From Guyparkeria sp016278265 (GTDB taxonomy: Bacteria; Pseudomonadota; Gammaproteobacteria; Halothiobacillales; Halothiobacillaceae): DNA of 64,000 nt. Positions 44,115 through 53,448 of the stretch are shown piece by piece. Both the position numbers and the translations under genes were made by a program. Position 1 is the first letter of the stretch. Each line of letters begins with the position of its first letter. The notes beneath the pieces were generated by a model. The model saw nothing but the letters and a program-made list of their open reading frames with translations. It did not search any database and was not told where the DNA came from. Location: assembly GCF_044582145.1 (NCBI RefSeq), contig NZ_JBDODO010000004.1; one strand, written 5' to 3'.

Positions 44115-45830
44115 TTATTTTCCCTGCCCCCAGGAATCGCGCAGTGTCACGGCCCGGTTGAATACCGGGCGCTGACCGGGGGCGTGTTCCTTCTGGTCGG
44201 CGACGAAGTAGCCGTGGCGCTCGAACTGATAGATCGATTCCGGCTCGGCATTCGCCGCGCGCGCCTCGATAAAGACGCTCAGGGTATGGATCGAGTCGGG
44301 GTTGAGATTGTCGAGGAAGTCGCGCTCGACGTCCGGCTCGTCGCCTTCGCGGCGCGCGCCCGGGGCCGGGACATTGAACAGTCGGTCGTATTGGCGGAGC
44401 TCGGTCTCGACGGCATCACGCGCCGACAGCCAGTGGATGTTGCCCTTGACCTTGCGCGCGTCCGAGCCCGGTGTGCCGGACTTGGTGTCCGGGTCGTACT
44501 CGGCGTAGACGCAGGTGACATTGCCGTCGTCGTCCAGGTCGTGGCCGACGTGCTTGATGATGAAACCGTAACGCAGGCGCACCTCGCCGTCGGGCTTGAG
44601 GCGGAAGTACTTCTTCGGCGGGTCGAGCGCGAAGTCGCCGCGCTCGATCCACAGCTCGCGGGTGAGTGTGACCTCGCGTTTGCCCCAGTCCGGCTTCTGC
44701 GGGTGGTTGGGGGCAAAGCACGTCTCCTCGTGATCCTCGGGGAAGTTCACCAGCACGAGCTTCAATGGGTCGAGCACCCCGATGCGACGCTCGGCCGACT
44801 CGTTGAGCGTCTCGCGCATGCAGTCCTCGAGCACGCCGAAGTCGATCAGGCTGTCGGACTTGGACACGCCGATGCGGTCGGTGAACAGCTTGAAACCCGC
44901 CGGGGTGAAGCCGCGACGACGCGCGCCCTTGAGCGTCGGCATGCGCGGGTCGTCCCAGCCGTCGACATGGCCGCCCTCGACCAGCTGGATCAGCTTGCGC
45001 TTGGACAGCGGCATGTAGGTGAGGTTGAGCCGCGAGAACTCGATCTGCTGCGGCAGCGGGCGCTCGAAGAAGCCGAGGTCCGCGAGCTTGTCGATGAACC
45101 AGTCGTACAGCGGCCGGTGGTCCTCGAACTCGAGCGTGCACAGCGAGTGCGTGACCCCCTCGATGGCGTCCGACACGCAGTGGGCGTAGTCGTACATCGG
45201 GTAGATCGGCCAGTCGTCGCCGGTGCGGTGGTGATGGGCGTGCCGAATCCGGTAGATGGCCGGATCACGCATGTTGAGGTTCGCCGCGGCCATGTCGATC
45301 TTCGCCCGCAGGATGTGCTCGCCATCCTTGAACTCGCCGTCACGCATGCGGGTAAACAGATCGAGGTTCTCCTCGATCGAGCGATCCCGATAGGGGCTGT
45401 TGCTGCCCGGTTCGGTCAACGTGCCGCGGTTGGCGCGCATTTGCTCGGCCGACTGGGAATCGACGTAGGCCAGCCCGGCCTTCACCAGCGCGACCGCGCC
45501 CTGGTAGAGCGTCTCGAAGTAGTCCGAGGCGAAGTGCTCGTGCGCCGGGTCACGAAAGCCCAGCCACTCGATGTCTTCGCGGATGGCATCCACGTACGCC
45601 TGCTCCTCCTTGACCGGGTTGGTGTCGTCGAAGCGCAGGTGGCAGATGCCGTCGTAATCCCGCGCCAGGCCGAAGTTGAGGAAGATGCTCTTGGCGTGCC
45701 CGAAGTGCAGGTAGCCGTTGGGCTCTGGCGGGAAGCGCGTGGTCACCTTGCCGCCGTAGGTGCCCTTCTCCTGGTCGGCTTCGATGCGGTTGCGGATAAA
45801 GTGACTGATCGGCTCGTTGGATTCGGACAT
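44115..45830 (-). CDS. glnS: Glutaminyl-tRNA synthetase
   Basis: 571 aa from ATG 45830; a 17-codon upstream extension lacks a ribosome site. Class I synthetase. The HIGH-type motif is PPEPNGYLHFGHAKSIFLNF and the KMSKS-type motif is RIGVSKSDSLIDFG. The acceptor-binding region FTRMRDGEFKDGEHILRAKI and the C-terminal anticodon-binding beta-barrels are present. Its presence implies direct Gln-tRNA charging. A TACAAT -10-like box lies upstream on the minus strand near 45880. Confidence 0.97.
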   Translation of the reverse strand: MSESNEPISHFIRNRIEADQEKGTYGGKVTTRFPPEPNGYLHFGHAKSIFLNFGLARDYDGICHLRFDDTNPVKEEQAYVDAIREDIEWLGFRDPAHEHFASDYFETLYQGAVALVKAGLAYVDSQSAEQMRANRGTLTEPGSNSPYRDRSIEENLDLFTRMRDGEFKDGEHILRAKIDMAAANLNMRDPAIYRIRHAHHHRTGDDWPIYPMYDYAHCVSDAIEGVTHSLCTLEFEDHRPLYDWFIDKLADLGFFERPLPQQIEFSRLNLTYMPLSKRKLIQLVEGGHVDGWDDPRMPTLKGARRRGFTPAGFKLFTDRIGVSKSDSLIDFGVLEDCMRETLNESAERRIGVLDPLKLVLVNFPEDHEETCFAPNHPQKPDWGKREVTLTRELWIERGDFALDPPKKYFRLKPDGEVRLRYGFIIKHVGHDLDDDGNVTCVYAEYDPDTKSGTPGSDARKVKGNIHWLSARDAVETELRQYDRLFNVPAPGARREGDEPDVERDFLDNLNPDSIHTLSVFIEARAANAEPESIYQFERHGYFVADQKEHAPGQRPVFNRAVTLRDSWGQGK

Positions 45831-45932
45831 GCTTGCTCGATGGCCTCGGATGGCTCGGGTGTATGTAGAGGAAGCGGGCATTGTACGAAAAATCGGGCCG
45901 CCCGCCGCGGTCCCGGGACGAATGCGGGTCGT

Positions 45933-46514
45933 TCAGCCGTCCCAGCGCTCGATCACGGCCTGGCGGCGGCGCTTGCCGCGCGTCGGGGCGCCTTCCGTGA
46001 TCTGGCCGATATTGATCAGCCCGATCAGGCGCTCGTTCTCGGCCAGGCCCAGGGGGCGCATGACGTTCTCGTCGTAGACCCGCAGGCCGGTCAGCCAGAT
46101 GGCGCCGAACCCCAACGCCTGGGCGGCGAGTAGTACCTGGTGGGTCGCGATGCCAGCAGAGAGCAGTTGCTCGATCTCGGGGATCTTGGCGTGTTCGGGT
46201 TCCTCTCGGGCGATTGCGGCGATGATCATCGGCGCTCGCTGCGCACGGACTCGTTCGCGCTCCAGGGTTTCCTCCTTGGCGTCGGGGTCCTTCTGGCGCA
46301 TTGCCTCGACGAAGATTTCTCCAAGACGGTCGAGGGCCGGGCCGTCGATCACCAGGAAACGCCACGGGTGAAGCCCGCCGTGATCCGGCGCGCTTTCGGC
46401 GGCCTGGAGGATGCGCTGGAGCGTGTCGTCGTCGGGCGCCGGCCCGGTCAGACAGCTCGGCGGCGTGGAGTGGCGGTGAATCAGGGCGTCCACCAGATCA
46501 TGCTGTTCGGTCAT
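45933..46514 (-). CDS. Nitroreductase family protein (YdjA-like)
   Basis: 193 aa from ATG 46514; a start 14 codons upstream (46556) is also possible. FMN-binding nitroreductase fold: LIHRHSTPPSCLTGPAPDDD for the N-terminal arm, SAPDHGGLHPWRFLVIDG for the FMN-contact segment, and AAQALGFGAIWLTGLRVYDE and LIGLINIGQITEG at the C-terminus. The short YdjA-like class reduces nitro compounds or quinones with NAD(P)H; physiological substrate unknown. Confidence 0.88.
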   Translation of the reverse strand: MTEQHDLVDALIHRHSTPPSCLTGPAPDDDTLQRILQAAESAPDHGGLHPWRFLVIDGPALDRLGEIFVEAMRQKDPDAKEETLERERVRAQRAPMIIAAIAREEPEHAKIPEIEQLLSAGIATHQVLLAAQALGFGAIWLTGLRVYDENVMRPLGLAENERLIGLINIGQITEGAPTRGKRRRQAVIERWDG

Positions 46515-46644
46515 GGGATTGGGATCTCGATATCCGGTTGGGCGATTTTCGTTCATAATGGCGCCCGGTCGACTTGATTGGCCATCGAACGGGCCACCTG
46601 TCTCAACATTCTGATATCGGGTGTGGCTCGAAAGGGGCGTTTTC

Positions 46645-46673
46645 TTGGCGCGAGCTCGGTTTTCGTCGATAAT
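46645..46673 (+). promoter_or_regulatory. Sigma-70 promoter of infA
   Basis: TTGGCG (46645-46650), a 17-bp spacer, then GATAAT (46668-46673). Start would fall near 46680, about 24 nt before the infA ATG. The -10 region lies in a 21-bp sequence that repeats 114 bp upstream at 46546-46566 with 17 matches. Confidence 0.65.
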
Positions 46674-46703
46674 CACGCCCCATTTCAACCTGCTAGAGGA
46701 TTT

Positions 46704-46922
46704 ATGGCAAAAGAAGATTACATCGAGATGCAGGGCGTGGTGATCGACACCCTGCCGAACACCATGTTCCGGGTCGAGCTGGAAAACGGCCACGTGGTGA
46801 CCGCCCACATCTCCGGGCGCATGCGTAAGAACTACATCCGCATCCTGACCGGCGACAAGGTCACGGTGCAGCTGACTCCCTACGACCTGACCAAGGGTCG
46901 CATCTCCTTCCGCTCCCGCTGA
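46704..46922 (+). CDS. infA: Translation initiation factor IF-1
   Basis: 72 aa, exact family length. OB-fold protein binding the ribosomal A site during initiation. It begins MAKEDYIEMQGVVIDTLPN and contains HISGRMRKNYIRILTGDKV. It ends DLTKGRISFRSR. AGAGGA is upstream of the ATG. It is convergent with clpA, as in several gammaproteobacteria. Confidence 0.98.
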   Translation: MAKEDYIEMQGVVIDTLPNTMFRVELENGHVVTAHISGRMRKNYIRILTGDKVTVQLTPYDLTKGRISFRSR

Positions 46923-47035
46923 TCCCGCGCCCGCTCTAACGAGCCGGTCGCCACCGATCCCGACGGACGATATCACCCGGCCGCGCCTAGCGTGAGCCGG
47001 GCGAGCGCGTTTGTGCGCGCGAAAATATCCGACCA

Positions 47036-47066
47036 AGAAAAACGGCGCCCTAATCGGGGCGCCGTT
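47036..47066 (-). terminator. Terminator of clpA
   Basis: On the minus strand AACGGCGCCC / GGGCGCCGTT arms with a 6-nt loop are followed by a T-run (A-run at 47036-47042). It lies 29 bp beyond the clpA stop. Confidence 0.88.
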
Positions 47067-47094
47067 GGTCGTTAATCGGCTCGCTTGCCCGACG

Positions 47095-49383
47095 TCAGGC
47101 CGTGGAGGATTCCTCGGCCACGGACTCGGCGGCCGGCGTGGCGATCAGGGCAGGCTCGTCTTCGTCCATGGTGAAGCGTGCCTTGCCGCCGTCGGCGAGA
47201 TCGCCGAACAGCATCTGCTCGGCCAGTGGCCGCTTGAGCTTGTCCTGAATCAGGCGGGCCATCGGGCGGGCGCCGAGCACCATGTCGTAGCCGTTCTCGC
47301 TCAGCCAGTGGCGTACCTCGTCGTCGACCTGCAGGGTGACGTGGTTTGCCTCGAGCTGCTGCTCGAGCTCCAGCAGCAGCTTGTCGACCACGTTGGCGAT
47401 CTGCCGGGTGCCGAGCGACTGGAACTGGATGATCGCGTCCAGCCGGTTGCGGAATTCCGGCGTAAAGCCGCGCTTGATCGCCTCCATCCCGGACGAGCCG
47501 ATGTCCTGGGCGACGAAGCCCATGCTGTTCTTGGCCATTTCCTCGGCGCCCATGTTCGAGGTCATGATCAGGATGACGTGGCGGAAGTCGATGCTGCGGC
47601 CGTTGGTATCGGTCAGCGAGCCGTTGTCCATCACCTGCAGCAGCACGTTGAACACGTCCGGGTGCGCCTTCTCGATCTCGTCGAGCAGCAGCACGCAGTG
47701 CGGGTTCTTGTGGATCTTCTCGGTGAGCAGACCGCCTTCGTCGAAACCGACATACCCCGGCGGCGCGCCGATCAGGCGCGAGACGCTGTGGCGCTCCATG
47801 TACTCGGACATGTCGAAGCGCACCAGCTCGATGCCCAGCAGGCGGGCAAGCTGCTTGGACACCTCGGTCTTGCCCACGCCGGTCGGACCGGCGAACAGGT
47901 ACGAGCCGATCGGCTTGTTGTCCGGGCGCAGGCCCGAGCGCGCCAGGCGGATGGCGGTGGTGATCTGCGCGATCGCCTCGTCCTGGCCGAAGACCACCAT
48001 CTTGAGGTTGCGGTCGAGGTGGCGCAGGACCTCGCGATCCGAGGTGGAGACGCTGCGCTCGGGGATGCGTGCCATCCGGGCGACCACGCGCTCGATGTCG
48101 CTGGCGGTGATGCGGTTGTCCTCGGGGCGCGGGTGGAGCAGGCGATACTGCGCGCCCACCTCGTCGATCACGTCGATCGCCTTGTCCGGCAGGTGGCGGT
48201 CGTTGATATGGCGCGTCGAGAGCTTTACCGCCGCCTCGATCGCCTCGTCGGTATAGACCACATGGTGATGCTTCTCGTAGCCCTCGCGCAGGCCGCGAAT
48301 GATGTCGACGGTCTCGTCCTCGGTCGGTTCGGGAACATCGATCTTCTGGAAGCGACGGGTCAGCGCGGCATCCTTCTCGAAGATGCTGCGGTATTCCTGG
48401 TGCGTGGTCGACCCGATGCAGCGCAGTTCACCCGAGGCCAGTGCCGGCTTGATCAGGTTGGAGGCGTCCATCGATCCGCCGGAGGCCGAGCCCGCGCCGA
48501 TCAGGGTGTGGATCTCGTCGATGAACAGGATCGCGTCGGGCACCGAGCGGACCTTCTTGAGCACGATCTTTAGGCGCTTCTCGAAGTCACCGCGGTACTT
48601 GGTGCCGGCGACCAGCGCGCCCAGGTCGAGCGCGTAGATGGTCGCCTCGGACAACGCCTCGGGGACCTCGCCGTCGACGATCTTGCGCGCCAGGCCCTCG
48701 GCAATGGCGGTCTTACCCACGCCGGCCTCACCGACCAGCAGCGGGTTGTTCTTGCGGCGGCGGGAGAGGACCTGCTGGACGCGCTCGAGCTCGGCGCTGC
48801 GGCCGATCAGCGGATCGATCTTGCCCTCGGCCGCCTGCTTGTTGAGGTTGATCGCGAAGTTCTCGAAGGCGTTCTCGTCGGCGGGCTGCTCCTCGGCGGC
48901 CTCGACGTCGGCCTGGTTGATCTCTGGCTCCTCGTCATCGACGCCCTCGTCGTCGGCCTCGGGGCCGTGCGAGATGAAGTTGATCACGTCGAGGCGCGTG
49001 ACGCCGGCCTTGTGCAGCAGGTGCACGGCATGGGCATCCTGCTCGCCGAAGATCGCGGCGAGCACGTGTGCGCCGGAGACTTCGCTGCGCTGCGCGGCCT
49101 GTACCTGCATCACCGCCCGCTGCAGCACACGCTGGAAGCCCAGCGTCGGCTGGGTCTCGCGCGGGTCGTTTTCCGGGATGCGCGGGGTGGTGCGGCGGAT
49201 GTGCGCCTCAAGGTCCATGGCGAGCTGCGAAATATTGGCGTTGCAGCCCTCCAGCACCATGCGCGCGTCGGGGTCCTCGAGCAGCGTGTGGAGCAGGCTC
49301 TCGAGGGTAACGAATTCGTAGTTCTGGCGCCGGGCGCGATCGAACACGCGGCTCAGAGTGGTTTCGAGGGATTTGCTCAGCAC
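47095..49383 (-). CDS. clpA: ATP-dependent Clp protease ATP-binding subunit ClpA
   Basis: 762 aa. The N-domain (1-145) with LSRVFDRARRQNYEFVTLES binds ClpS. Two AAA+ modules follow: D1 with Walker A VGEAGVGKTAIAEGLA and Walker B ILFIDEIHTLIGAGS, D2 with FAGPTGVGKTE and VLLLDEIEKAHPDVFN. The ClpP-docking IGL-type loop region and a C-terminal extension are present. It unfolds N-degron and other substrates for ClpP. clpS lies upstream, in the same direction. Confidence 0.97.
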   Translation of the reverse strand: MLSKSLETTLSRVFDRARRQNYEFVTLESLLHTLLEDPDARMVLEGCNANISQLAMDLEAHIRRTTPRIPENDPRETQPTLGFQRVLQRAVMQVQAAQRSEVSGAHVLAAIFGEQDAHAVHLLHKAGVTRLDVINFISHGPEADDEGVDDEEPEINQADVEAAEEQPADENAFENFAINLNKQAAEGKIDPLIGRSAELERVQQVLSRRRKNNPLLVGEAGVGKTAIAEGLARKIVDGEVPEALSEATIYALDLGALVAGTKYRGDFEKRLKIVLKKVRSVPDAILFIDEIHTLIGAGSASGGSMDASNLIKPALASGELRCIGSTTHQEYRSIFEKDAALTRRFQKIDVPEPTEDETVDIIRGLREGYEKHHHVVYTDEAIEAAVKLSTRHINDRHLPDKAIDVIDEVGAQYRLLHPRPEDNRITASDIERVVARMARIPERSVSTSDREVLRHLDRNLKMVVFGQDEAIAQITTAIRLARSGLRPDNKPIGSYLFAGPTGVGKTEVSKQLARLLGIELVRFDMSEYMERHSVSRLIGAPPGYVGFDEGGLLTEKIHKNPHCVLLLDEIEKAHPDVFNVLLQVMDNGSLTDTNGRSIDFRHVILIMTSNMGAEEMAKNSMGFVAQDIGSSGMEAIKRGFTPEFRNRLDAIIQFQSLGTRQIANVVDKLLLELEQQLEANHVTLQVDDEVRHWLSENGYDMVLGARPMARLIQDKLKRPLAEQMLFGDLADGGKARFTMDEDEPALIATPAAESVAEESSTA

Positions 49384-49532
49384 CGATCCTCTCCTCCGGT
49401 CTGGTGAGGGAACCTGTTAGCGGTTCCCAGGGGTGGCCTGGCATCGGCTGATGGCCGGGCCGTTGCCCATGTCCCGATGATACGCCGGATTGCGGCGTTG
49501 CCAACGGGGTGAGGAATTTCCAGTTTCATGAT

Positions 49533-49901
49533 TTATTCGGCGCGTTCCATCACGCACATCAACGGATATTCGTGTTCTCGCGCGATCTGGTTCACTTGGC
49601 CGACCCGGGTTTCGGCGATCTCGCGGGTGAATTCGCCGCAGACCCCGCGCCCATAGTGGTGTACTTCCAGCATGACGGCGCTGGCCTGATCGAATGTCAT
49701 CCCGAACAGCTGCATCAGGATCTGCACCACGAAATCCATGGGGGTGAAGTCGTCATTCAACAAGAGCACCCGGTACATGGGGGGCTCGTCGCTGACCGCC
49801 TGCTCCGAGGCTTCCTCGGTCTCCAGCGGGCGGTAGGTGGTCTGCGGGCCGGCGATGATGCCGGCGGTGAACGGTATGCGGGTGTGGCAGGTGTCAGTCA
49901 T
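49533..49901 (-). CDS. clpS: ATP-dependent Clp protease adaptor ClpS
   Basis: 122 aa from ATG 49901. The first about 40 residues are a flexible arm, then the ClpS core: MYRVLLLNDDFTPMDFVVQI, LEVHHYGRGVCGEFTREIAE and the end EYPLMCVMERAE. Residues of the N-degron pocket (NDD, Met and His) are present. It delivers N-end-rule substrates to ClpA. Located 150 bp upstream of clpA on the same strand. Confidence 0.97.
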   Translation of the reverse strand: MTDTCHTRIPFTAGIIAGPQTTYRPLETEEASEQAVSDEPPMYRVLLLNDDFTPMDFVVQILMQLFGMTFDQASAVMLEVHHYGRGVCGEFTREIAETRVGQVNQIAREHEYPLMCVMERAE

Positions 49902-49933
49902 GCACACAGTCTAACCCGAGCGAGGCCTGGTCC

Positions 49934-51001
49934 TCAGGGCAGCATCATTGGCCGTGCCGGCTCGCTTTTCACGCCGGTGAGGGCCGAGCCGAATTCCGCG
50001 GCGGTCACGCCCAGCAGTTTCTCCAGGCGATTGCTGCGCGGGGTCAGATCGACCTGGTGCTCGACGCCGATGCGGTCGCGAATCACGCCGCGCACGCTGT
50101 CCAGGCCGTCAATCAGACCATTTTCCACGGCGGTTTCACCGGTGTAGAACAGCCCGGAGAAGATCGCCTCGTCGTCATCCAGTCGGTCGCCACGGCCGGT
50201 TTTGACCGCCTCGATGAACTGTTCGTGGATCTCATCGAGCACGCCCTTGAGGTACTCGGTCTCCTCGGGATCGGTCGGGCTGAATGGGTCGCCGATCGCC
50301 TTGTTCTCGCCGGCGGTGAGCAATCGGCGTTCGATGCCGAGCTTTTCCATGGCATCGACGAAACCGAAGCTGTCCATGCGCACCCCGATCGATCCGACGA
50401 TCGAGGAGGGGTTGGCATAGATCTCGTCGGCCGCGGCGGCGATGTAGTAGCCGCCCGAGGCCGCCATGTCCTCGGCCACCGCGTAGACCGGCTTGTCCGG
50501 GTATTCCTCTTTGAGTTCGCGGATGGCATTGAAGATCGCGCTGGACTGGACCGGGCTGCCGCCGGGCGTGTTCAGGCGCAGGACGATGCCCTTGATGTTG
50601 TCTTCCTTAAACGCCTTTTCCAACTGCGGGATTATGCGACGGGCCTCGGTGGTCTCACCCGCGGCGATCAGGCCGGTGATGTCGATCACCGCCGCCGTGG
50701 GCTTGGATAGGCCGGGCGCGCTGCGATCCCCGGCCGTGAACAATAGAGTGATCAGGGACAACGACCAGACCACCAGGGCGACAGAGACGAACCGGAAGAA
50801 CACCTTCCAGCGGCGCGCGCGCCGCTGCTCGACCAGCCCATGACGAGCCATGTCCAGCAGGGCATCTCGTGCCCAGTCCGGTGAGGCCTCGCCCTTTGCG
50901 TGACGAGGCGGTTTTTCCCCGTTGCGCGGTTCGCCGGGGTGATAGTCCGGACCACCGGGCGGTTCGATGCGCACGTCGTCTGGCGGGATGTTCTGGCTCA
51001 T
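49934..51001 (-). CDS. Signal peptide peptidase SppA-like S49 peptidase
   Basis: 355 aa from ATG 51001; short 36-kDa form. A soluble N-terminal segment of about 65 residues is followed by one membrane helix (FVSVALVVWSLSLITLLF). The S49 domain holds GIVLRLNTPGGSPVQSSAIF and the serine motif AEDMAASGGYYIAAAADEI, then SIVGSIGVRMDSFGF. The dyad lysine is probably in ENKAIGDPFSP. It degrades membrane-retained signal peptides. It heads a run with a HAD phosphatase and rluC, as in Pseudomonas-type gene order. Confidence 0.9.
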   Translation of the reverse strand: MSQNIPPDDVRIEPPGGPDYHPGEPRNGEKPPRHAKGEASPDWARDALLDMARHGLVEQRRARRWKVFFRFVSVALVVWSLSLITLLFTAGDRSAPGLSKPTAAVIDITGLIAAGETTEARRIIPQLEKAFKEDNIKGIVLRLNTPGGSPVQSSAIFNAIRELKEEYPDKPVYAVAEDMAASGGYYIAAAADEIYANPSSIVGSIGVRMDSFGFVDAMEKLGIERRLLTAGENKAIGDPFSPTDPEETEYLKGVLDEIHEQFIEAVKTGRGDRLDDDEAIFSGLFYTGETAVENGLIDGLDSVRGVIRDRIGVEHQVDLTPRSNRLEKLLGVTAAEFGSALTGVKSEPARPMMLP

Positions 51002-51118
51002 GGAGGTCTTGCCTGCGTTGTCGTCCAAGGTGGTCGCCCGATATGACCAGGTGGATCGTATGGGCGGCTCACCGATGTGGTGAGGTGGGGCGGCTTAGGC
51101 GGCAGCCCAACGATCGAA

Positions 51119-51889
51119 TCAGACGGCGGGATGGGCCCCAGGTTCCCCGGATTTCGCCGGTTCGCTAGGCGCGTTCGGTTTGCCGAGGCGTGGATCGCCG
51201 TCGTGGGGCTGCCCTTCATGCAGCTGGGCCAGCCGCTCGATCAACCAATCCGGTCGTGCGGCGGCCAGTCGCTCGCGCGGATGCGCGCCATGGGTGATGC
51301 CGATTGCGTGCGTGCCGGCGTTTCGTGCCATCAGCAGATCGAAGTCGGTATCGCCCACCATCCAGGTCTCGGTCGGAGCGCTGCCCGTGTAGTCGAGGAT
51401 ACCCTCGAGCATCTCTGGGTGGGGCTTCGAACGCGTTTCCTCGGCAGTGAGCGTGTGGTGAAAGTAGTCCGCCGTTCCCGTCTGCGCAAGGGCGCGATCA
51501 AGACCGCGGCGCGACTTGCCCGTGGCGACCGCCAGCAGGCAGCCGGTCTCGGCCAGCGCCTCGAGCAGTGCCTCGGCCTCCGGGTAGAGAGCGACCGGTT
51601 CCTCGTTGGCGAAGTAGCAGCGGTGATAGGCCTGGGCAAGCGCCTCGCGAAAGCGGACCTCGGCCTCGGGGAACAATTCGGTAATGGCGTTGGCCAGCGA
51701 CAGTCCGATGATGCCGCGAATCGACTCGTCGGGCAGGGGCGGGTGGTCCACCGAGGTCAGCGCCTCCTGGAAGGCGGTGACGATCCGGCCGGTTGAGTCG
51801 GCCAGCGTACCGTCCCAGTCGAACACGACCAGTCGGGGCGGGACGGCCAGATGTTCCGGGCGGATCAGGAGTTTGCTGATGTCGGTCAT
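51119..51889 (-). CDS. HAD-superfamily phosphatase (phosphoglycolate phosphatase-like)
   Basis: 256 aa. HAD motif I FDWDGTLADS, motif II VATGK, and motif III-IV SKPHPEMLEGIL with VGDTDFDLLMARNAG. The alpha-helical cap matches Gph-like enzymes. It lies 8 bp after rluC on the same strand, a conserved pairing. In an autotroph with RuBisCO, phosphoglycolate removal is needed, but motif resemblance does not prove that substrate. Confidence 0.88.
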   Translation of the reverse strand: MTDISKLLIRPEHLAVPPRLVVFDWDGTLADSTGRIVTAFQEALTSVDHPPLPDESIRGIIGLSLANAITELFPEAEVRFREALAQAYHRCYFANEEPVALYPEAEALLEALAETGCLLAVATGKSRRGLDRALAQTGTADYFHHTLTAEETRSKPHPEMLEGILDYTGSAPTETWMVGDTDFDLLMARNAGTHAIGITHGAHPRERLAAARPDWLIERLAQLHEGQPHDGDPRLGKPNAPSEPAKSGEPGAHPAV

Positions 51890-51897
51890 GAGAGCGG

Positions 51898-52944
51898 TTA
51901 TCGGGGCGGCTGGTGGTTTTTCAAGGCGAGCCCGGCGTTATCCAACAACGGTTGCCAATAATCCGGCGGGTTGCTGGTAATGGTGAGTCGCCCGCCGTGA
52001 GTCGGGTGGGTGAGGGTGAGTCGGTAGGCGTGCAGCAACAGCTCCGGCCGGCGGCGTGCCAGTGGCCGGTCGAGGGTGCGGTCGCCATACTTGCTGTCCC
52101 CGACGATCGGATGACCCGCATGCCGGCAGTGCACGCGGATCTGATGCGTGCGTCCGGTATACAGCGTGGCTGCCATCAGGCTGACCGCCGGGCCGCGATG
52201 GCTGGTGCCCAGACGTTCGAAGTCGGTGCGGGCGGGCTTGCCCCCGCGCGGATCGACAACGACGCGATGGGCGCGTCCATCGCCCTGGTCCTTGCGCAGC
52301 GGGGCGGTGATGGTCTGGTGCGCGTCTCGCCAATGGCCGTGACAGAGAGACAGATAGCGCTTTTTCGCTGCGCCCTCGGGGCGGAATTGTTCCTGGAGAT
52401 CGAGCAGCGTGGCCCGTGATTTGGCCACCACGATCAGACCGCTGGTTTCACGGTCGATACGATGGACCAGTTCCAGCATGTCGCTGTCCGGGCGGGCGGC
52501 GCGCAACAGTTCGATCAGGCCGAAATCGAAGCCACTGCCGGCATGCGCGGCCAGCCCGGTCGGCTTGTCGACCACCAGCAACGCCTCGTCCTCGTGGCGA
52601 ACGAGCGTCTCGATGCGCTCGAGCCAGCCGGCCGGAATCCGGGCCGCGGGTCTTGCCGTGTCGGGATCGCCACGCAGATCGCGCACCGGTGGGATTCGCA
52701 CGACGTCGCCCGCGCGCAGGCGCTGCATTGGCTTGGCGCGCTTCTTGTTGACCCGCACTTGTCCCTTGCGGATCAGGCGGTAGATCAGCGCCCGTGGCTG
52801 CTTGTCGTGCTGGGCGCCCAGCTCGCGCAGGAGGAAGTTATCGAGGCGCTGACCATCGCTGCGCGCGTCGACGGTTTCGAGGCGGACGCGTGGGCGATCG
52901 GCGGGCACGTGTTCGGCGGTGGCTTGGCGGTTCTCGGCTGTCAT
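51898..52944 (-). CDS. rluC: 23S rRNA pseudouridine synthase RluC-type
   Basis: 348 aa. An S4 RNA-binding domain at about 30-90 (QRLDNFLLRELGAQHDKQ, RALIYRLIRKGQVRVNKKRA) is followed by the RluA-type catalytic domain with HRIDRETSGLIVVAKS (catalytic Asp). It continues with GRTHQIRVHCRHAGHPIVGD. RluC modifies 23S U955, U2504 and U2580 in E. coli. It is divergent from rne, as in E. coli. Confidence 0.92.
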   Translation of the reverse strand: MTAENRQATAEHVPADRPRVRLETVDARSDGQRLDNFLLRELGAQHDKQPRALIYRLIRKGQVRVNKKRAKPMQRLRAGDVVRIPPVRDLRGDPDTARPAARIPAGWLERIETLVRHEDEALLVVDKPTGLAAHAGSGFDFGLIELLRAARPDSDMLELVHRIDRETSGLIVVAKSRATLLDLQEQFRPEGAAKKRYLSLCHGHWRDAHQTITAPLRKDQGDGRAHRVVVDPRGGKPARTDFERLGTSHRGPAVSLMAATLYTGRTHQIRVHCRHAGHPIVGDSKYGDRTLDRPLARRRPELLLHAYRLTLTHPTHGGRLTITSNPPDYWQPLLDNAGLALKNHQPPR

Positions 52945-53448
52945 TGGCTCGGGTTTGCTGGCGGCGTAAATGCGGCCGTGCGCTGGCGGGGTTGTGATAG
53001 TATCAGCGCACTGTGGCGAAAGTCAGGTGGTGTGGCATGTGCCGACCACCCGCGGCAGCCAGCGAGCGCTCGGATTCTTCATTAAAGCCGGCGATCCATG
53101 CCAGCCTATCCCGCTTGCCCACGATGCGGCCTCGCCAACACCATTGGCTCGGTCTCGACGGGCACGACCAGCCTCGGGCTGCCGCCCGCTCACAGTTTTC
53201 AAGAACGATCAACGGTTGTTACGTCCTGTACTCAATGCGCCTTTTCCGTTTCCTTTCCCTGCCGCTCTCCGTCCTGTACCGCCTCGTTGCGGTCGGACGG
53301 CAGGCGTCGTGGTCGCGTTTCTGCGCGGCTCGACGACTGGCGGGATGGTCGGAAAGCGCGCGTCGGGGCGTTCCTCTGAACTCAAGTCACCTGTCGCGCG
53401 CGGCCCGTTGCCAGCCGCGGCTTGTGCAGAAACGTCGAGATTTTTTCC
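52945..53448 (+). promoter_or_regulatory. Long structured 5' leader of rne
   Basis: A gap of 504 bp between rluC and rne. E. coli rne has a leader of about 360 nt with hairpins that allow RNase E to cleave its own mRNA. Here a strong internal-loop hairpin is visible at 53259-53304: CCTG with CAGG, CCGTCC with GGACGG, ACCGC with GCGGT. A possible -10 (TAGTAT, 52998-53003) lies near the start. A pyrimidine-rich stretch at 53237-53262 precedes the hairpin. The extent of the leader is inferred. Confidence 0.5.

Noticed and set aside
51119..51889. HAD phosphatase as a dedicated photorespiratory gene of the RuBisCO system
   Set aside because: It is paired with rluC, 9 kb from the cbb genes; that pairing is common in non-autotrophs, so the link is not supported.
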